Assembly (NCBI GenBank): GCA_034509495.1 | Contig: CM067504.1 | Coordinates: forward strand, 3,165,453 to 3,229,452 | Length of the DNA stretch: 64,000 nt | Source of the DNA: Acestrorhynchus altus | Lineage: Eukaryota > Chordata > Actinopteri > Characiformes > Acestrorhynchidae | Direction: 5' to 3' | Part shown: positions 11,569 to 23,300 of the stretch, in pieces | How the letters are laid out: each line of letters begins with the position of its first letter | Position numbering within the stretch: position 1 is the stretch's first letter | Position numbers and translations under genes: made by a program | Notes under the pieces: model-generated | The model's input: the letters and a program-made list of their open reading frames with translations, nothing else | Database searches by the model: none | What the model was told of the DNA's origin: nothing

Positions 11569-11795
11569 AGTGTGGGCAGCTGTGGCCTGGTGTTTGGGGT
11601 AGTTACACAGCCTTCTGAATGGAAGGTTGCTGGGTTTGATTCCCTGAACTGGCAGGACATGCCTGAATTGCCCAGCTGCTCCCTGGGAACTGTGTATAGG
11701 GATGCCCACCACTCCGGGCATGTGTGCTCACTGCCCCTTGTGTGTGGATGGACAAATTCCCCTGTGTGCATGTTTACTACTAACACATGACCACA
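11569..11795 (+). mobile_element. S1 SINE (tRNA-derived)
   Basis: It begins with a tRNA-like head (GGCAGCTGTGGCCTGGTG, A-box-like) and has a clear B-box GGGTTTGATTCCC, followed by CTGAACTGGCAGGACATGCC and a tail with GGGCATGTGTGCTCACTGCC. The same head and tail occur in reverse at 44.25-44.44 kb, and the head occurs at 7.08-7.19 kb. It is a retroposed repeat, not a functional tRNA gene, because it cannot form a full cloverleaf. Confidence 0.75.
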
Positions 11796-12434
11796 TCTGA
11801 CTGCAGCTACTGAGAGCTGAAAGGGCAGGGAGTCAAACTGGATTATAAGCTATTAAACACACATTTTACAGAATCGCACATAAACGTATTTAAAATTAAT
11901 AGTAGTTGTGATTTTAGTATTAATTATCTATAAACATCTGAACTGAGGATCTGTTTCATTTACATAAGATTGAATCGGTATCATCTGTCATTTTGACGAG
12001 GGTTTATTTGACGCCACTCGTTATATTGACGAATGCAACGTACGATTGGAAAGTTATTGTGAGGTATAACCACGTTACCAAGCTCTGGAAGAACCTTCTG
12101 TCTCCTCAGCTGAGAGGAGATTGGTTTGGAAGGTTAGGAGCAACTCAAGACCCAATATAGGTCTCAGGTCTGCCACGAACTGGGAGTGCTGGGAGCCCAG
12201 TGTCACTGTATAACCAAGTGAGTTCTGCATTGCCGTGGGCTGTGAGACTTCTAAGAAGAAGCCTCAATTGAATGTTTTTCAATACAATATCAATGCAATA
12301 CAAATGCTTGGAGGAGTGAAAGTGAAGTATTTGATCCCAAGAACATAAGCCAACTGGTAAGCCTGGTGGCATTGTGGTCTAGGGTTGGATTGGGTAGAAG
12401 ATCAACCTAATTTTTTGGTATAACCTCAGACCAT
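11796..12434. other. Non-coding AT-rich spacer
   Basis: No gene or repeat recognised. Confidence 0.5.
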
Positions 12435-13176
12435 CAGAGAGTGAATCCGGAAAATATTCACAATATGTTTTGCACATTTTATGTTACAGCTTTATTTCAA
12501 AATGGATTCCATCACCTCTCAAGCTCCATCAGATTGAATTGGAAAAACTGGTGCACAGCCATTTTTAGATATCTCCAGAGATGATCAATCAGGTTCAAGT
12601 CTGGACTCAATGTCAAGGACATTCACGGAGTTCTCCTGAAGCCACTCCTTTGTTATCTTGTTTGTATGCGTAGGGTCATATCCCCTTTTGGAATATAAAC
12701 CTTCATCCCAATCTGAGGTCCAAAGCGCTCTGGAGCAGATGATCATCAAGGATGTCTCTGTACATCACTGCAGTCATCTTTCCCTCGACCCTGACTAGAT
12801 TCCCATTTCCTGCTGCAGAAAAACTTCCCCACAGCATGATGCTGCCACCACCATGCTTCATATAGGAATTTGCTAGATGAGAAGCAGTGTCTGGTTTCCT
12901 CCAGACATGATACTTGCCATTCAATCTTTTTGTTTCTCATGGTCTGAGAGTCGTTTAGGTGCTTTTTGGCGAGCTCCAGACGGGCTGTCAGGTACTTTTA
13001 TGGCTTCCGTCTGGCCACTCTACCATGCAGGCCTGACTGCTGCAAACCTTCTGTAAGGTTATCCTCTCCACAGAGCAACATTGGAGCTCTGTCAGAACGG
13101 CCATTTTGTTTTTGAACACCTTCCTGACCTCGCCCTCCTACCATAATCACTGTGAATACTTTCTGGATGCACTGTA
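12435..13176 (-). mobile_element. Degenerate Tc1-like transposon with both ends
   Basis: The termini AATCCGGAAAATATTCAC (left) and GTGAATACTTTCTGGATGCA (right) are inverted copies of the TIR of a very widespread fish Tc1-like element. The interior on the minus strand includes the family's blocks for 'SMMLWGSFSAAGNG' (the conserved region between the second and third catalytic residues) and 'VRVEGKMTA'. Frameshifts, stops and missing blocks (about 740 bp instead of the roughly 1.6 kb typical of Tc1 elements) show it is dead. Confidence 0.85.
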
Positions 13177-14754
13177 GATGGTGGAAACCTTAATCAGTCA
13201 AATGAATGGTGGAATGGAAAGTCTTTTCAGAATAGCCTTTCCAAAGTCCTGACATCAACCACGTCGGAAAACTGTACATGGAATGTGCTTAAAAGTAGGA
13301 TCAGTGTCAGGAAAACAAAGTGAAATGAAACTTTTCCAGGAGCAGAGGTCAAATATTCAACCAGAATTCTGCTAGAAGTTTATTGAAGACTAAAAGTGAC
13401 CGGTGGGGTAAATTCCATTGATCCTTGAATGGTTTCCTCTCACTTTTGCAGTTTTGTGGGTTCTCTTTGCAGGGATTTGAGTACAGGTACATGTTCCCAG
13501 TATCCAGTGGTCCGTGCTGGTTATGTGCATGTCCTGCAGCATCAGAATAAAGCAGTGAAAATATGACCTGTGCTGTGAGGGTGGAGTCTGTACTTGGTTT
13601 CCATTCCCTGCTCTGTGGCCTGCCTGCTCTCAGGACCTGTGGGCTATATGTGGAAGCTTGTGGAGGCCCTGGAGCCCAAATCTACAGCCTGGCCTGCTGA
13701 ATAACATGGGGCAGATAGTGTGTGTGGGGGTGTGTGTGGGGTTCTTTAACTCCTGGGCATCCTCTCCCATTTCACAAGGGCCTGATTGTTCCTGGCATCG
13801 CAACCTTGCCGGAGGGGGGCAAAGGGAATTGAGGAGATGGGAGGATTTTTTTTTTTGTTTGGATTCTCTCTTTTTTTTCGGAGAGAGAGAAGGGCTCTGT
13901 GTCTCTTCCAGCACCTGAGGGCCGTATACATGCATACGCGCCAGCCTTGACTGGCTGCTTCTTGCACGTCTTCGCAGAACGATTATATTCCCCTGTTTGT
14001 TAAAAAAAAAAGGCGGAAAAAGGGGCGGTTTTGGGGGGTTGTTTGGAGAAAGAGGCTTTAACCTAATGACTCCATGCAGCATCTCAATAGGGGCGAAGAA
14101 GAAGTCAACCTCCAGCAGAATGCCTTTGTGCTATCAGATAACCGGCTTCTGAAGAGGAGGGGGAGAGAGGAGGACACACTATACGGCCATTAGCATCTCC
14201 AAAGGCCGTCACGTTGACTAATAGCCCGGGCCACAACGCCACACTGGCTCAGTTTGTGTTTTTTCTCCATTATGTGACGGACACAAAAGACCAGGAGACT
14301 GGTAAAGACCTGTCAAATGTGCCACCACTGCCGTCGCGCACAAAGCTTTATTTCTCCCCTCACCAAAAAAGGACTGACTTGTTCTTTCTCCGACTCTTTC
14401 TTTTACCGTCCTCCCAACCCACCACCCGTTCCTTTTTTATGAGGGGGGGGGTGAGTAGAGGGTGGACACCGAGAGTCACTCCGTGAATAAAGCCTTGAGA
14501 AAAGGAAATAAATTCAGTAGTTCAGTGCTTGGGCAGATTGGGCCATGTTACCATTTGTTCGCAGGCTTGTCTTCAGCCCTGGACCGTCCCCCTTGGGCTT
14601 TGCAGTGTCTCTGTCCCGTGCACATGCAGTTGATGAAGCGCCAGGGCCAGGGCAGGGTTCAACTTTTCATATGCCACCCACAAAGATGTGATCAAAAACT
14701 GGGAGCTGGGTCAGGCTTTCTGCCCGCAGCGTCCCGGCGAGATTGTTTTTAGTC
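13177..14754. other. Non-coding, repeat-poor block
   Basis: Moderate GC, short homopolymer runs (T near 13848, A near 14001) and (TGTGTGGGGG)-like runs near 13720-13740. No splice-supported exon. Part of it could be regulatory, but nothing specific is visible. Confidence 0.5.
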
Positions 14755-15479
14755 AATGTGTAATTTTTCTATTTCTGATGTTCAGTTGCATAATTTTATA
14801 TCAGAAGATGTCCAGTGAAAGCCACATTTCTGCATTTTTGTCCATTCATTTCTCCATAATGTGAATCTGGCAGATGTTCCTTATGTTGTATCCAAATTTT
14901 ATAATGAGTGGTGGAATAGAAATGCTCCAGAATGACTAAGATAAGAGCCTTCTCCATGTTGGAGATACTTTTTTTCATTGAACAGTGATGAAATATTCCC
15001 ATTTTTACTAGAATTGCTGTAAATATCATTTACATGCCTCACTTGTGAACCAAGATGACTCTGTGTCTCTGACTTTTGCCACTTTTCCATTGCAGGGTAA
15101 CAGCATTCCAGACACCGTTATGGAATTTTCTGAAGTTTCCTTTAATTTAACTTGAATGTCGCTGGATGTTTGCATCCCTTTGGACAGTCAGTCCTCATTT
15201 TAGTCCCTACTTGGTTACCTAAGTTACGTAGTGGCAAAGCAAACAAGCCGAGGTAGAGTACCATCGTAGAGTAGTAGAGTAGTGTAGATACCAATGCACC
15301 ACTTGAGTGACGTCTCAAGCATTTACTACTAATTGTTGTCACTTATAAAAACAGTGTCCTTTTTAATATAAATTAATAAACAAAAGGGTTCTTCTGAGGT
15401 TACTTAATAAAGCCAAAGGTTATACACAACACATCATAAACACAGAACCATTTAAAGCCTTAAAGTATTCCGTACACAT
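14755..15479. other. AT-rich spacer
   Basis: No gene. A short TAGAGTAGTAGAGTAGTG run near 15265-15288 resembles the 10-bp array at 23.0 kb. Confidence 0.5.
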
Positions 15480-15736
15480 TTTAGGCCTTTTCCACCTCTC
15501 TGTGGATTTTACGGAAATACCCGTATAAAGGCTGTAATCATTGGCTAGAAATTGATCATCCAAAGTGTTTTCGAGCTGAAAATGCAATAATTTTATATAA
15601 TTATTTGTAATAATTAGATTGACAAGAATATTCATAATAATAAGTTCTTCATTATATTTGACGGTGGTCCAAATAAAATATTAAATACAAATCTTTATGT
15701 ATGTATTAGTATTATTCCTTTTCAGGAATTTTATTC
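15480..15736 (+). mobile_element. Family D element fragment
   Basis: It shares TTGATCATCCAAAGTGTTTT, GAGCTGAAAATGCA and the ATGTATTAGTATTATTCC block with family D at 24.9 and 53.1 kb. It runs into the (AT)n array and lacks the GC-rich tandem part. Confidence 0.55.

Positions 15737-15790
<54 letters not shown>
15737..15790. repeat. (AT)n microsatellite
   Basis: About 26 AT units, self-complementary and likely unstable. Confidence 0.93.
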
Positions 15791-15796
<6 letters not shown>

Positions 15797-16399
15797 ATTA
15801 TACACAGTATAATAAGCAATCATAAGTATGATATTCATACAGAGTATAATATACAAAGTATGACAAATATATATGAATTATTCTCAGTATAAGGACATAT
15901 AAGTATAATAATATCAGTAAAATGTACACAATATATCATAATTACACACAGTATAATAAGCACTCATAATTAGTATAATATGTAATAGTTATACACACTA
16001 CCGTAAGCAATCACTCACTTATGAACCTTCGTATATAAGACAAAACAGGTCCACATTTGTTAGAAGTCAATGAGATTTTATTATTTTTTTTTTTTTTCAT
16101 TTTTGACTTATTTCAGCTTATTTCATATTTTTGCTTGTGATGAGTCATTTTATCAGCTGATTTTAGCTCATTATACTATTTTAATTTTAATTGACTAATT
16201 TAACTTTCATGGGCAGCGTCTGTTGATTCACAATAAACTTCATTTTCCAGAGTTCAGAACTCTAAAATAACCCAAAACAAACATGATGATCCAAATAGAT
16301 TTCACGTGATTGATATTGTGATTATTCGTATGTCTTCAACCTTACAGTACGTACAGGAATGTTGTTCAAACTCCAGCCGTAAGACGAATGAGGCCTGAA
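15791..16399. repeat. AT-rich block with a degenerate repeated motif
   Basis: The phrase CACAGTATAATAAGCAATCA recurs with changes near 15805, 15945 and 15990-16010, interspersed with GTATAATAT variants, so it looks like an old decayed tandem array. The remainder to 16399 is plain AT-rich DNA with a T run near 16083-16097. Confidence 0.5.
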
Positions 16400-17852
16400 T
16401 GCCTCTCTTGATTGCTGAGTCGACACGTTTTTTCATCACTGTGCTCTTGTCCTGCCTGAGAAAGCAACAGGCTGCGCTCTCCCTTTACTGTCCCCTGGGC
16501 TTGATACTTAAAGGACAGAGAGAAACCTTCGCACAATTGCCTATTGTGTGCATTATGTTTGAGGCATCTTCCCATTGCTGCTGTGGGGTCCATTCCCCTG
16601 CTGAATTAGGCCCATGGGGATTTTAGCCAAGTCACAAAGGTCACTTATCTCCCTCCTCCCCACCTCCCCACCTCCCCAGCCTGCGCCTCAGCGTGAGCCA
16701 TAAATTACTATAACCATTTAGCATTGATATTAACCCCTGTTCGCAGCGCTCATCCTGAATACATAAGGGAGAAGCTGAATAGTACTATGGATGCCGTTTC
16801 TCATGCGCCGGCTCATGTGTCCCTGCTTAGGTCGGGAGTTCTTTTCTTCCTCACCCTTCATCCGAATGGGAAAAGTGGGAAAAATCAATAAGATGACCTC
16901 ACCGTCTCATGGCCTGGAATGCCATAAATGAATTAGGCCCTTTGTTGGGAGAAGGAGGCCGTTTAATGGATTCCCGATGGCAAATCTATATTTCGTCTCG
17001 CCGTTCTCCTCCACGGCGGTTTCCACGCGCGAGACAAAACAAGTCTGTCATTCTGTGTTCCGTCATAAAGGGACACTAGTGCTTACTGTTAGGGGCTTAA
17101 TTTAACACACCAGCCGTCCTCTGGCAGGGGAGGTAAACACAGCAGCCTGTGAAAGGCTTTGAAACAGCAGGAGAGAGCTGAGGTGGACGACGAGGTTCTG
17201 CCTCATGACAGGCACCCATTTTCATGTGAAGATAAGGGCCGTTGCCATGGACAGCCGATCGGCAACAGAGTGCTTCTTTCTCGGGGGGCCTAGAAACTCT
17301 AGTCTGGCTGAGTTTGCATGGACTTAGGGGGATTATTGGGGTATTCATAGCAACCCCAGGGCCAGCAGGTGAGGTCCTGCCTCAGCTCCCTTATCCTTTA
17401 GGTAAACACTGCTGTTTGGGATGGAGAAGGGAGGACTGTGGCATTCGTTGCCAGGATGAAAGTGTATCCACAGGCTCGCTGATCCCTCCCAGCGGAGTGG
17501 CTTCTCTAGGGCCCTTCCACTTGTTCCGGCATGGGGGTATCTGAGGGCCGCATTCACTCTGTAAGTGGTATAGTGGCTGCACCATACACGGTCTGGTGAC
17601 ATTACTTGACTGGCAAGAATGGTATCTTAGCAGACACTAAAACCCTCGGCAAACAAGGACTAAGCCTTTGTGCATTGGTGCTGTGGCTTTTGCAATGTCT
17701 AGGCGCTTGTTGTGCTGTATGTGTAACATAGAAATAGCTTTTGCGGTAACTGGTGTGTGTCTTTGCAGCATTTACGGCATTTATGTGACAGCGTGCAATG
17801 CATTAAGCCCCTAAACTTTAATATATATATTATATTTATATATAATAATTAA
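16400..17852. other. Repeat-poor non-coding block, possible regulatory DNA
   Basis: No gene. Balanced composition, no transposon matches. The stretch 16680-17090 has CATAAATTACTATAACC, a Pbx/Hox-like AT core and a CG-containing segment (17000-17030). Conservation would need to be tested by alignment. Confidence 0.45.
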
Positions 17853-17930
17853 AGTACCGGTCAAAAGTTTGGACCTACACTCTTCAACCTTTAGAGGACA
17901 ACCTTATAAAAGAATGTGTCTGTCTAGTTC
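17853..17930. mobile_element. Terminal fragment of a Tc1-like element
   Basis: AGTACCGGTCAAAAGTTTGG is the characteristic terminal sequence of a common fish Tc1-like family; only about 40-80 bp remain next to an (AT)n run. Confidence 0.55.
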
Positions 17931-18119
17931 TATATAAACCAAAAGGGAGTGTTTTGTGTATTAATAACACGTGAAAACTCCTACAATTTCTAGTTATGAA
18001 TAAATTATTTTGGTTGGTACAGAATATGTAAAGAGTCCTGGATATATAATCCCAGCACTTCAGCTCAGATCCTCAGCGAAGACCTCCAGCCGTCCCTGGA
18101 TGGTAGAGACAGAGACCCC
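17931..18119. other. Short spacer
   Basis: Nothing recognised. Confidence 0.4.
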
Positions 18120-18188
18120 AACAAAAGCTGGATCAACTCTTTATTTTATCCTTGCAGGTGTCCCAATACTTTTGAACATATAGTATAT
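18120..18188 (-). mobile_element. Family C terminal fragment
   Basis: It ends in GGTGTCCCAATACTTTTGAA followed by CATATAGTATA, the reverse of the family C left terminus. Confidence 0.6.
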
Positions 18189-19289
18189 ATAGCTCGTAGC
18201 CAATGCTCAAGATTTCAATATCAATAAAAAAAACTCCATCTCCAGTACGTTCAGTCCAGTGTGTCCAAGCATTTGTCTGGTACTGTCTACCATCAGATCA
18301 TGCGTTCTCTGGACTGACATTCAGCGTGTACTTGTTTGATTCAGGCGAGCCAACAAGAGATTACTCCAAGTCCTCACGAGACAGAAAATCAGACTTTCAG
18401 ACATGCAGGCAGAGCGCCGAATACCCTACGCTCGCATCTCCATCGCGGATGTCCAGTTGCTAGACAAACGTGATCTTGTATGCTTGCGGATCTGTGTTTG
18501 TTCACCTGCCTGTTGGAAAGAAGGAAGAGCCTACTTGTTTGGGCCTTGATGGGCGCTTGCCTGCCCCTTCCTGCCCCCCACGTTGCCCCTCTTGCAGACA
18601 GCACGCCCATGAGTCTGCTCAAATATTGGCTTAGAGCCTTGGGCCTGGATGGTACACACCCTGCAGCTTGCTGTTGCTGCCTAATGGACATTGTCCTCAT
18701 TGTCCATGCTGACTCTTTGGCCTCTGCCAGACCAGGCCCTGCCCTCTTCAACCAAGGGCCGGGAAAGGACCTGTGTAAATGTGAATGTGTGGGTCAGTGT
18801 GTACTGAGACTGCGTGTATAGTGGTGGTGGTGGTGGTGTGTGTGTGTGTGGGGGGGGTTGTTGTGAGTTTGTGTACCCATCGCTGTGATCCGTCGCTCAG
18901 GAATGTTTGCTCTGACAATACAGAGCAACTGTAGTCATTCTGCTCCGAGCCCTCTCCAGCCTCAAATCAAACAGCACTTGCGAGGCGAGAGGATCTTCTT
19001 TATCTGAGTGACGCAGCCCTTTTTTTAGAGGAGGAAGGTAAATAATTACAGGGCTTTAATAGGTGGATAATGTGCTCCCTGGGTGTCTGGACTCACCCTG
19101 AGCAAACAGGCCAATCCACTCGTTCTTGCACATGCCAGATCTCAATAGGTACCAATGTACTCCGCTGGAAAAAGGGACAGGTTTAATCCGAGTGTAGCAT
19201 TAAAATTGTTTTATGTTACGTAGTTCGGCTAGAATACATCGATTTAGCCGAAAGACGGCATCGTTCCTGGGGCTGATGTGGATATCCAG
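18189..19289. other. Non-coding block with TGG/TG runs
   Basis: No exon could be defended. It has a short (TGG)n/(TG)n/G-run segment at 18822-18858. Open frames at 18203-18463 and 18389-18821 lack recognisable domains. Confidence 0.5.
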
Positions 19290-19475
19290 TCATTTTCATG
19301 TACGTATCTGTCCATGCTGTTGCATATATCGTCAGTGTGCGATGAAAAACATGTATCTCCAAAATGTTCTTCACTTAGAACGAAAAAAAAATAAATAGGG
19401 ATTTTAGGACATTTCTATTGGTTAATTCATTCTGGTACAGAATTCACTGGACAGCAATGATACATAGTGATTTTG
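19290..19475 (+). mobile_element. Family E dispersed repeat copy
   Basis: It shares with 62.80-63.00 kb the blocks GAAAAACATGTATCTCCAAAAT and, further on, CATTTCTATTGGT and CATTGGACAGCA-like sequence (here CACTGGACAGCAATG). No coding capacity; probably a non-autonomous DNA element. Confidence 0.55.
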
Positions 19476-19734
19476 GACAAGGGCTGTAGCTCTTTTTGGC
19501 AAAGACCTGTACCCAGGTCCCAAAATTTGGTGCTACACTGCTGACCAGTGGCCAGCTGTGGCCGCACTGTGGTCAGTGTGATAATGCCACAGTAGTGATT
19601 GGCAACTTAGCCATCTAGATAATGTTGTGCTGTTTGTTACGCCTGTTACGTCACGGCAACCTGCAGCCATTCCCGAGGAACCCCCCCCGGAGGGGCACGG
19701 AGAAAGGACACTGTGCTCAAAGGCTGCTGGTGTT

Positions 19735-20100
19735 GCTCTTTAACCTTTAGAGCCCTCGACTAAATTTAGGGGATGTTTTCGCAGTTTTACATGCTTTTAT
19801 TTGATAAAAAAGTTATATATTAAGTATTTATAGGAGACAGGTATTATTTTCTGGAGACCCTACGATATTCAACTGTTTAATTTGAGAAGTAAATAATAAC
19901 AGAATTGAGATATTTCTATGAATTTGATCAAAAGTGGACTTTTTGATCAAAAGTGGACAACCCCCTCCATCCTCATTTCCCTCTGTAACCCCGCCCCCTC
20001 TCTCTGATCAGTAAACATGCACTGGAAGCTCACTGATCATTTAAACTGGAATTCAGTTTCAGTGGATTTTAGCAGTTTTCCAAACTGGATTACTCACTGA
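19735..20100 (+). mobile_element. Family D element copy, short
   Basis: It begins at the same start as the other + copies (AACCTTTAGAGCC). It reaches TCATTTCCCTCTGTAACC, one CCCCGCCCCCTCTCTCTGAT unit, then AGTAAACATGCACTGGAAGC. Only a single partial unit of the 52-bp repeat is present, so this copy is in the unexpanded state. Confidence 0.7.
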
Positions 20101-20823
20101 TAATTCCGAAGAGTCAACCCGGCACTCAGAAGTCTGTCCGAGATCCAGATCCTTCTCTATAGAACCTTTTCAAAGAGTGTATCAAAAAACAATCATGTCT
20201 CCTGTATGATCGGCGTCTCAGAGGACCACACATGATCCCCACAGCACTTCATAATGGACTTACGAGCTGACGTTTGGTGAAGACCAGCTCTGTTCTCATG
20301 GCGTGTATATGGGAACTAGCCTGTCCCTGACCTACTGTCTTCCCCGGCCTGCCCAGACGCAGGCCTGGATGGTTAACGACCTGAAAGAGGCTTCTCTTAT
20401 TGAGCGCTCGGCGCATCACGGAGCGGCGGAGAAATGTGACAGTATTTATTGCTCTCCCTCTCAGTGCCGCATCCCTCTACACAGCTGCATATGCTGCCTT
20501 TCACACACACTCGCGCTCTCAATGCTCGACACATTCCTGTCGTTCACTGAGGAAAAAGACGAGAGTCCCTACCCCCTCCCTCCTCTCTCGCGCTCTCTCT
20601 TCTCATCCTCCTGCAGCTGCAGCTCTTCTCTTGTTAATGAAATTATCCTGAACGCAGTGATGGCTCTGGGCTGAGGTAATGGCAGAGTTATGTCAACAAA
20701 TTGGCAAGGATGGATAAGGAGGCTTTACAGGGATGCATGGGAGAGAAGTGTGGGAGGGAATGTGTGTGTGTGTGTGTGTGTGTGTGTGGTGAGGGGGTTT
20801 GCAGGGATGTTTGAGCTCATTGT
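20101..20823. other. Non-coding spacer
   Basis: No gene recognised. A (TG)n array sits at 20761-20788. Confidence 0.5.
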
Positions 20824-20990
20824 TAGGTTCAGAATCACGTTATTTATTGCACATACAAGGAATTTATCTTGGCCAGTGCACATAAACTCATCGTCAAATA
20901 TATTGTCGTGCAAATAGTTGCTCTCAGAACGAAATGTCAGTTTCCAGAACAATACATAATCGAAAACGTAGATGGATATGGGCAATATTC
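20824..20990. mobile_element. Probable non-LTR retrotransposon-type 3' end repeat
   Basis: TTCAGAATCACGTTATTTATTGC and ACATACAAGGAATTT resemble a widespread fish repeat (AGAATCAC.TTTATTG ... ACACACAAGGAATTTG) usually linked to LINE 3' ends. Identification is from memory of the pattern. Confidence 0.4.
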
Positions 20991-21041
20991 TGAGCTCCAT
21001 ATACAGAAGTAGCTACATTGCAGACTGTAATCCATCTGTTT

Positions 21042-21480
21042 CTCTGCAGACTTTATTCTCCTCCTTTCACCCTGATCCTCAATGATCAGGACCCCACAGG
21101 ACCACCACAGAGCAGCTGTTATGTGGGTGGTGGGTCATTCTCAGCACTGCAGTCACACTGACGTGGTGGTGGTGTGTTAGTGTGTGTTGTGCTGGTACGA
21201 GTGGAGCAGACACAGCAGTGCTGCTGGAGTGTTTAAACCCCTCAGTGTCACTGCTGGACATGGAACAGTCCACCGACCAGAAATGTCCTGTGACCAGAGG
21301 ATGACCAACGCAAAACTGTGCAGAAACAGATGAGCTTCGGTGTCTGACTTTACATCTACAAGGTGGAGACACTCGGTAGGAGTGTCTAATGGAGTGGACA
21401 GTGAGTGGACACAGTCCAGCAGCACTGCTGTGTCTGAAGACATGGTAAGACACCACCACCATTTCAGTGTTATGTACAAC
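21042..21480. mobile_element. Family F palindromic element, copy 1
   Basis: The left arm contains GTGGTGGTGGTGTGTTAGTG and CAGACACAGCAGTGCTGCTG. The right arm carries the reverse complement (CAGCAGCACTGCTGTGTCTG, CACCACCACC) near 21417-21465. The centre, read left to right, is: TCACTGCTGGACATGG, GTCCTGTGACCAG, GACTTTACATCTACAAGGTG, TAGGAGTGTCTAATGGAGTG. It has no coding capacity. It looks like a foldback-type non-autonomous DNA element; I associate it with ostariophysan fish genomes. Confidence 0.75.
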
Positions 21481-21545
21481 AGGATGAACTTGTGTAGTCA
21501 GTCAGGTACAACAATAAGACCCGTCCTTATTTGAGTCTCAGGGTG

Positions 21546-21585
21546 TCATTTCTGTTGCTTGATTTCTTCTGGGTGCAACTGTTTT
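21546..21585 (-). mobile_element. Family A terminal fragment
   Basis: Only TTGATTTCTTCTGGGTGCAA remains, the terminus of family A in minus orientation. Confidence 0.5.
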
Positions 21586-21699
21586 GGGAGGAAGTAGTAC
21601 CCTAGGATCTTCTGAAAATAAAAATATCTGGTATTTTTGGGAGGAAAAAAGTACTTCTAACTACAAAATCATCCCACAAATTTGGAGTTCTAAAGGTTA

Positions 21700-21965
21700 A
21701 ACATTTGATCCAGAGCGACTTACAAAAGTGCTTTGCTGTTCACTCGGAAAATATCCTTAGCTACTAGACGAGGCTGGAATCTAGAGATTCCTCAGGCTTA
21801 GATCCTGTTGAACACAAATGTCTTCATGGAGATGGGTCTTCAGTCTGCGTTTGAAGACAGTGAGTCTGGATGCATGTTTTCCTTGCGTTTTGAGGGACGG
21901 TGGGTCAAGCCCTGCTGTGCTTGAAGCTCGAAGGGCTCTCGGAACAGCAGTATTCGAAACAGTTG
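21700..21965. repeat. Possible dispersed repeat (GATGGGTCTTCAGTCTGCG type)
   Basis: The segment with GAGATGGGTCTTCAGTCTGC and GTTTGAAGACAGTGAGTCTG resembles a repeat I recall from other ostariophysan fish. No second copy is seen in this window, so the call is weak. Confidence 0.3.
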
Positions 21966-22700
21966 ATTCCCTGTGGATTCTCTGCTTCTTAACTTTAAAA
22001 CAGTTTTATCAGTTTAACAAGTCACATAGTGTGCTCTTCAAACAGTACTGGACATGCCTTCAGACTCAACTCCATGCCAGCTCTCAAATGTAGCCCCGAT
22101 AACAGCTCTCAGCCCTCCAGTCTGAATCCTCATGTGCTGTAAGTCTACCTTCCCATCATAAACCAGCTACTCCTAAAGGCACGAAAACCCTCCACGGGCC
22201 AATTAACAGTCTACCTGCCTGAGGCCACCCATCCCACCCGCACCCACAAGCGTGATCTTTCACCCCTGACACACGACCTCTGTGCTGAATGAGAACAGTC
22301 AGGAGCGTCAGAGCGAGACCCCACGTAACTCCCCCTCGCCCTGCATGCCTGAAAGGAAGTGAATGTGGACCACTGGCTCTCAGGGAGATGTGAGAGATCG
22401 ATGGCCCTGGCTCAACACTCAACTGGGCAGGATAAGCCCGTTTTCGACTGGGCTTTAACTAATGATGTCGTTTCAAACATTCCAAAACGAGCTTCCGAAT
22501 CCGGCAAATTTAGGAGATGAAGTCTTCCTTAAATAAATGCTTTAATCATTCATTCAATGCAAATACATGCAGTGTGTGCAACTGTGGGTAGTTGCTTTAC
22601 GTATCATTAAATTAGCGTTTTCTCTACTATATGATCTCTTGATGGTTTGCTGCTGCTGTGTATGAGTTCATGCACTCAAGTAATTAAAGGGATTAAAATA
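21966..22700. other. Non-coding spacer
   Basis: No gene or repeat recognised. Confidence 0.5.
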
Positions 22701-23044
22701 CACTCGTCACCAAAAAAGAGTTGCACCCAGAAAGAATCAACTGCAATTGTTTCATGGAGTCACTCAGATTGGCAGAGGTCAACTTCAGTGATAAGTCCAG
22801 TTTTTGTCTCGGTGGGGACAATAAATCGGTATGTGGATCAACGGTTTGTTGTCACGTGTCCAGAAGGTCCAGAAGGTCCTGCAACCAATGGTCCGATGTT
22901 TTCTGAACACGCACTCTGGTGCTCTATTCCAACAGGACGGCGCTCGTCCACATACTGCTGCCGTCTCAAGATCTCGTCTTGAAGACACAGATACTATGTT
23001 GTGGTCAGTCTCCTCTCCAGACCTATCCCTGATTAAAAATGTGT
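22701..23044 (+). mobile_element. Family A Tc1-like transposon, 5' terminus plus catalytic core
   Basis: The left terminus AGTTGCACCCAGAAAGA is followed directly by catalytic-domain sequence: FSDKSSFCLGGDNKS (second catalytic Asp region) then GALFQQDGARPHTAAVSRSR, the conserved block ahead of the last acidic residue. Homology stops abruptly in the LIENVW box at 23044, exactly where the 10-bp tandem array begins. The N-terminal half and 3' end are deleted. Confidence 0.82.
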
Positions 23045-23300
23045 GTAGAGTAGTGTACAGTAATGTAGAGTTGTGTAATGTCGGTAGTTTAGATTTGGGT
23101 AGAGAAGTGTAGAATATTGAAGAGGCGAGAAGAGTTGTGTAGTGTAGAGTAATGCAGAGTAGTGTACAGTCAAGTGGAGTAGTTTAGAGTCAAATGGCGT
23201 AGTATAGAGTTTAGTAGAGTCGTTTAGAGTAATGTAGAGTCATATAGAGTTGGGCTGAGTCCAGTAGAGTAGTGTAGAGTATTTAGTGTGGAGTTGAGTT
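23045..23300. repeat. 10-bp-period degenerate array (consensus ..TAGAGT)
   Basis: About 25 units of ten bases ending in TAGAGT/GAGT (for example AGTTTAGAGT, AATGTAGAGT, CCAGTAGAGT, AGTGTAGAGT), keeping register over roughly 250 bp with base changes but few length changes. It starts at the broken end of the family A copy. Confidence 0.8.

Noticed and set aside
11569..11795. tRNA gene
   Set aside because: It has A- and B-box-like motifs but no full cloverleaf and shares a tail with other copies; it is a SINE head.
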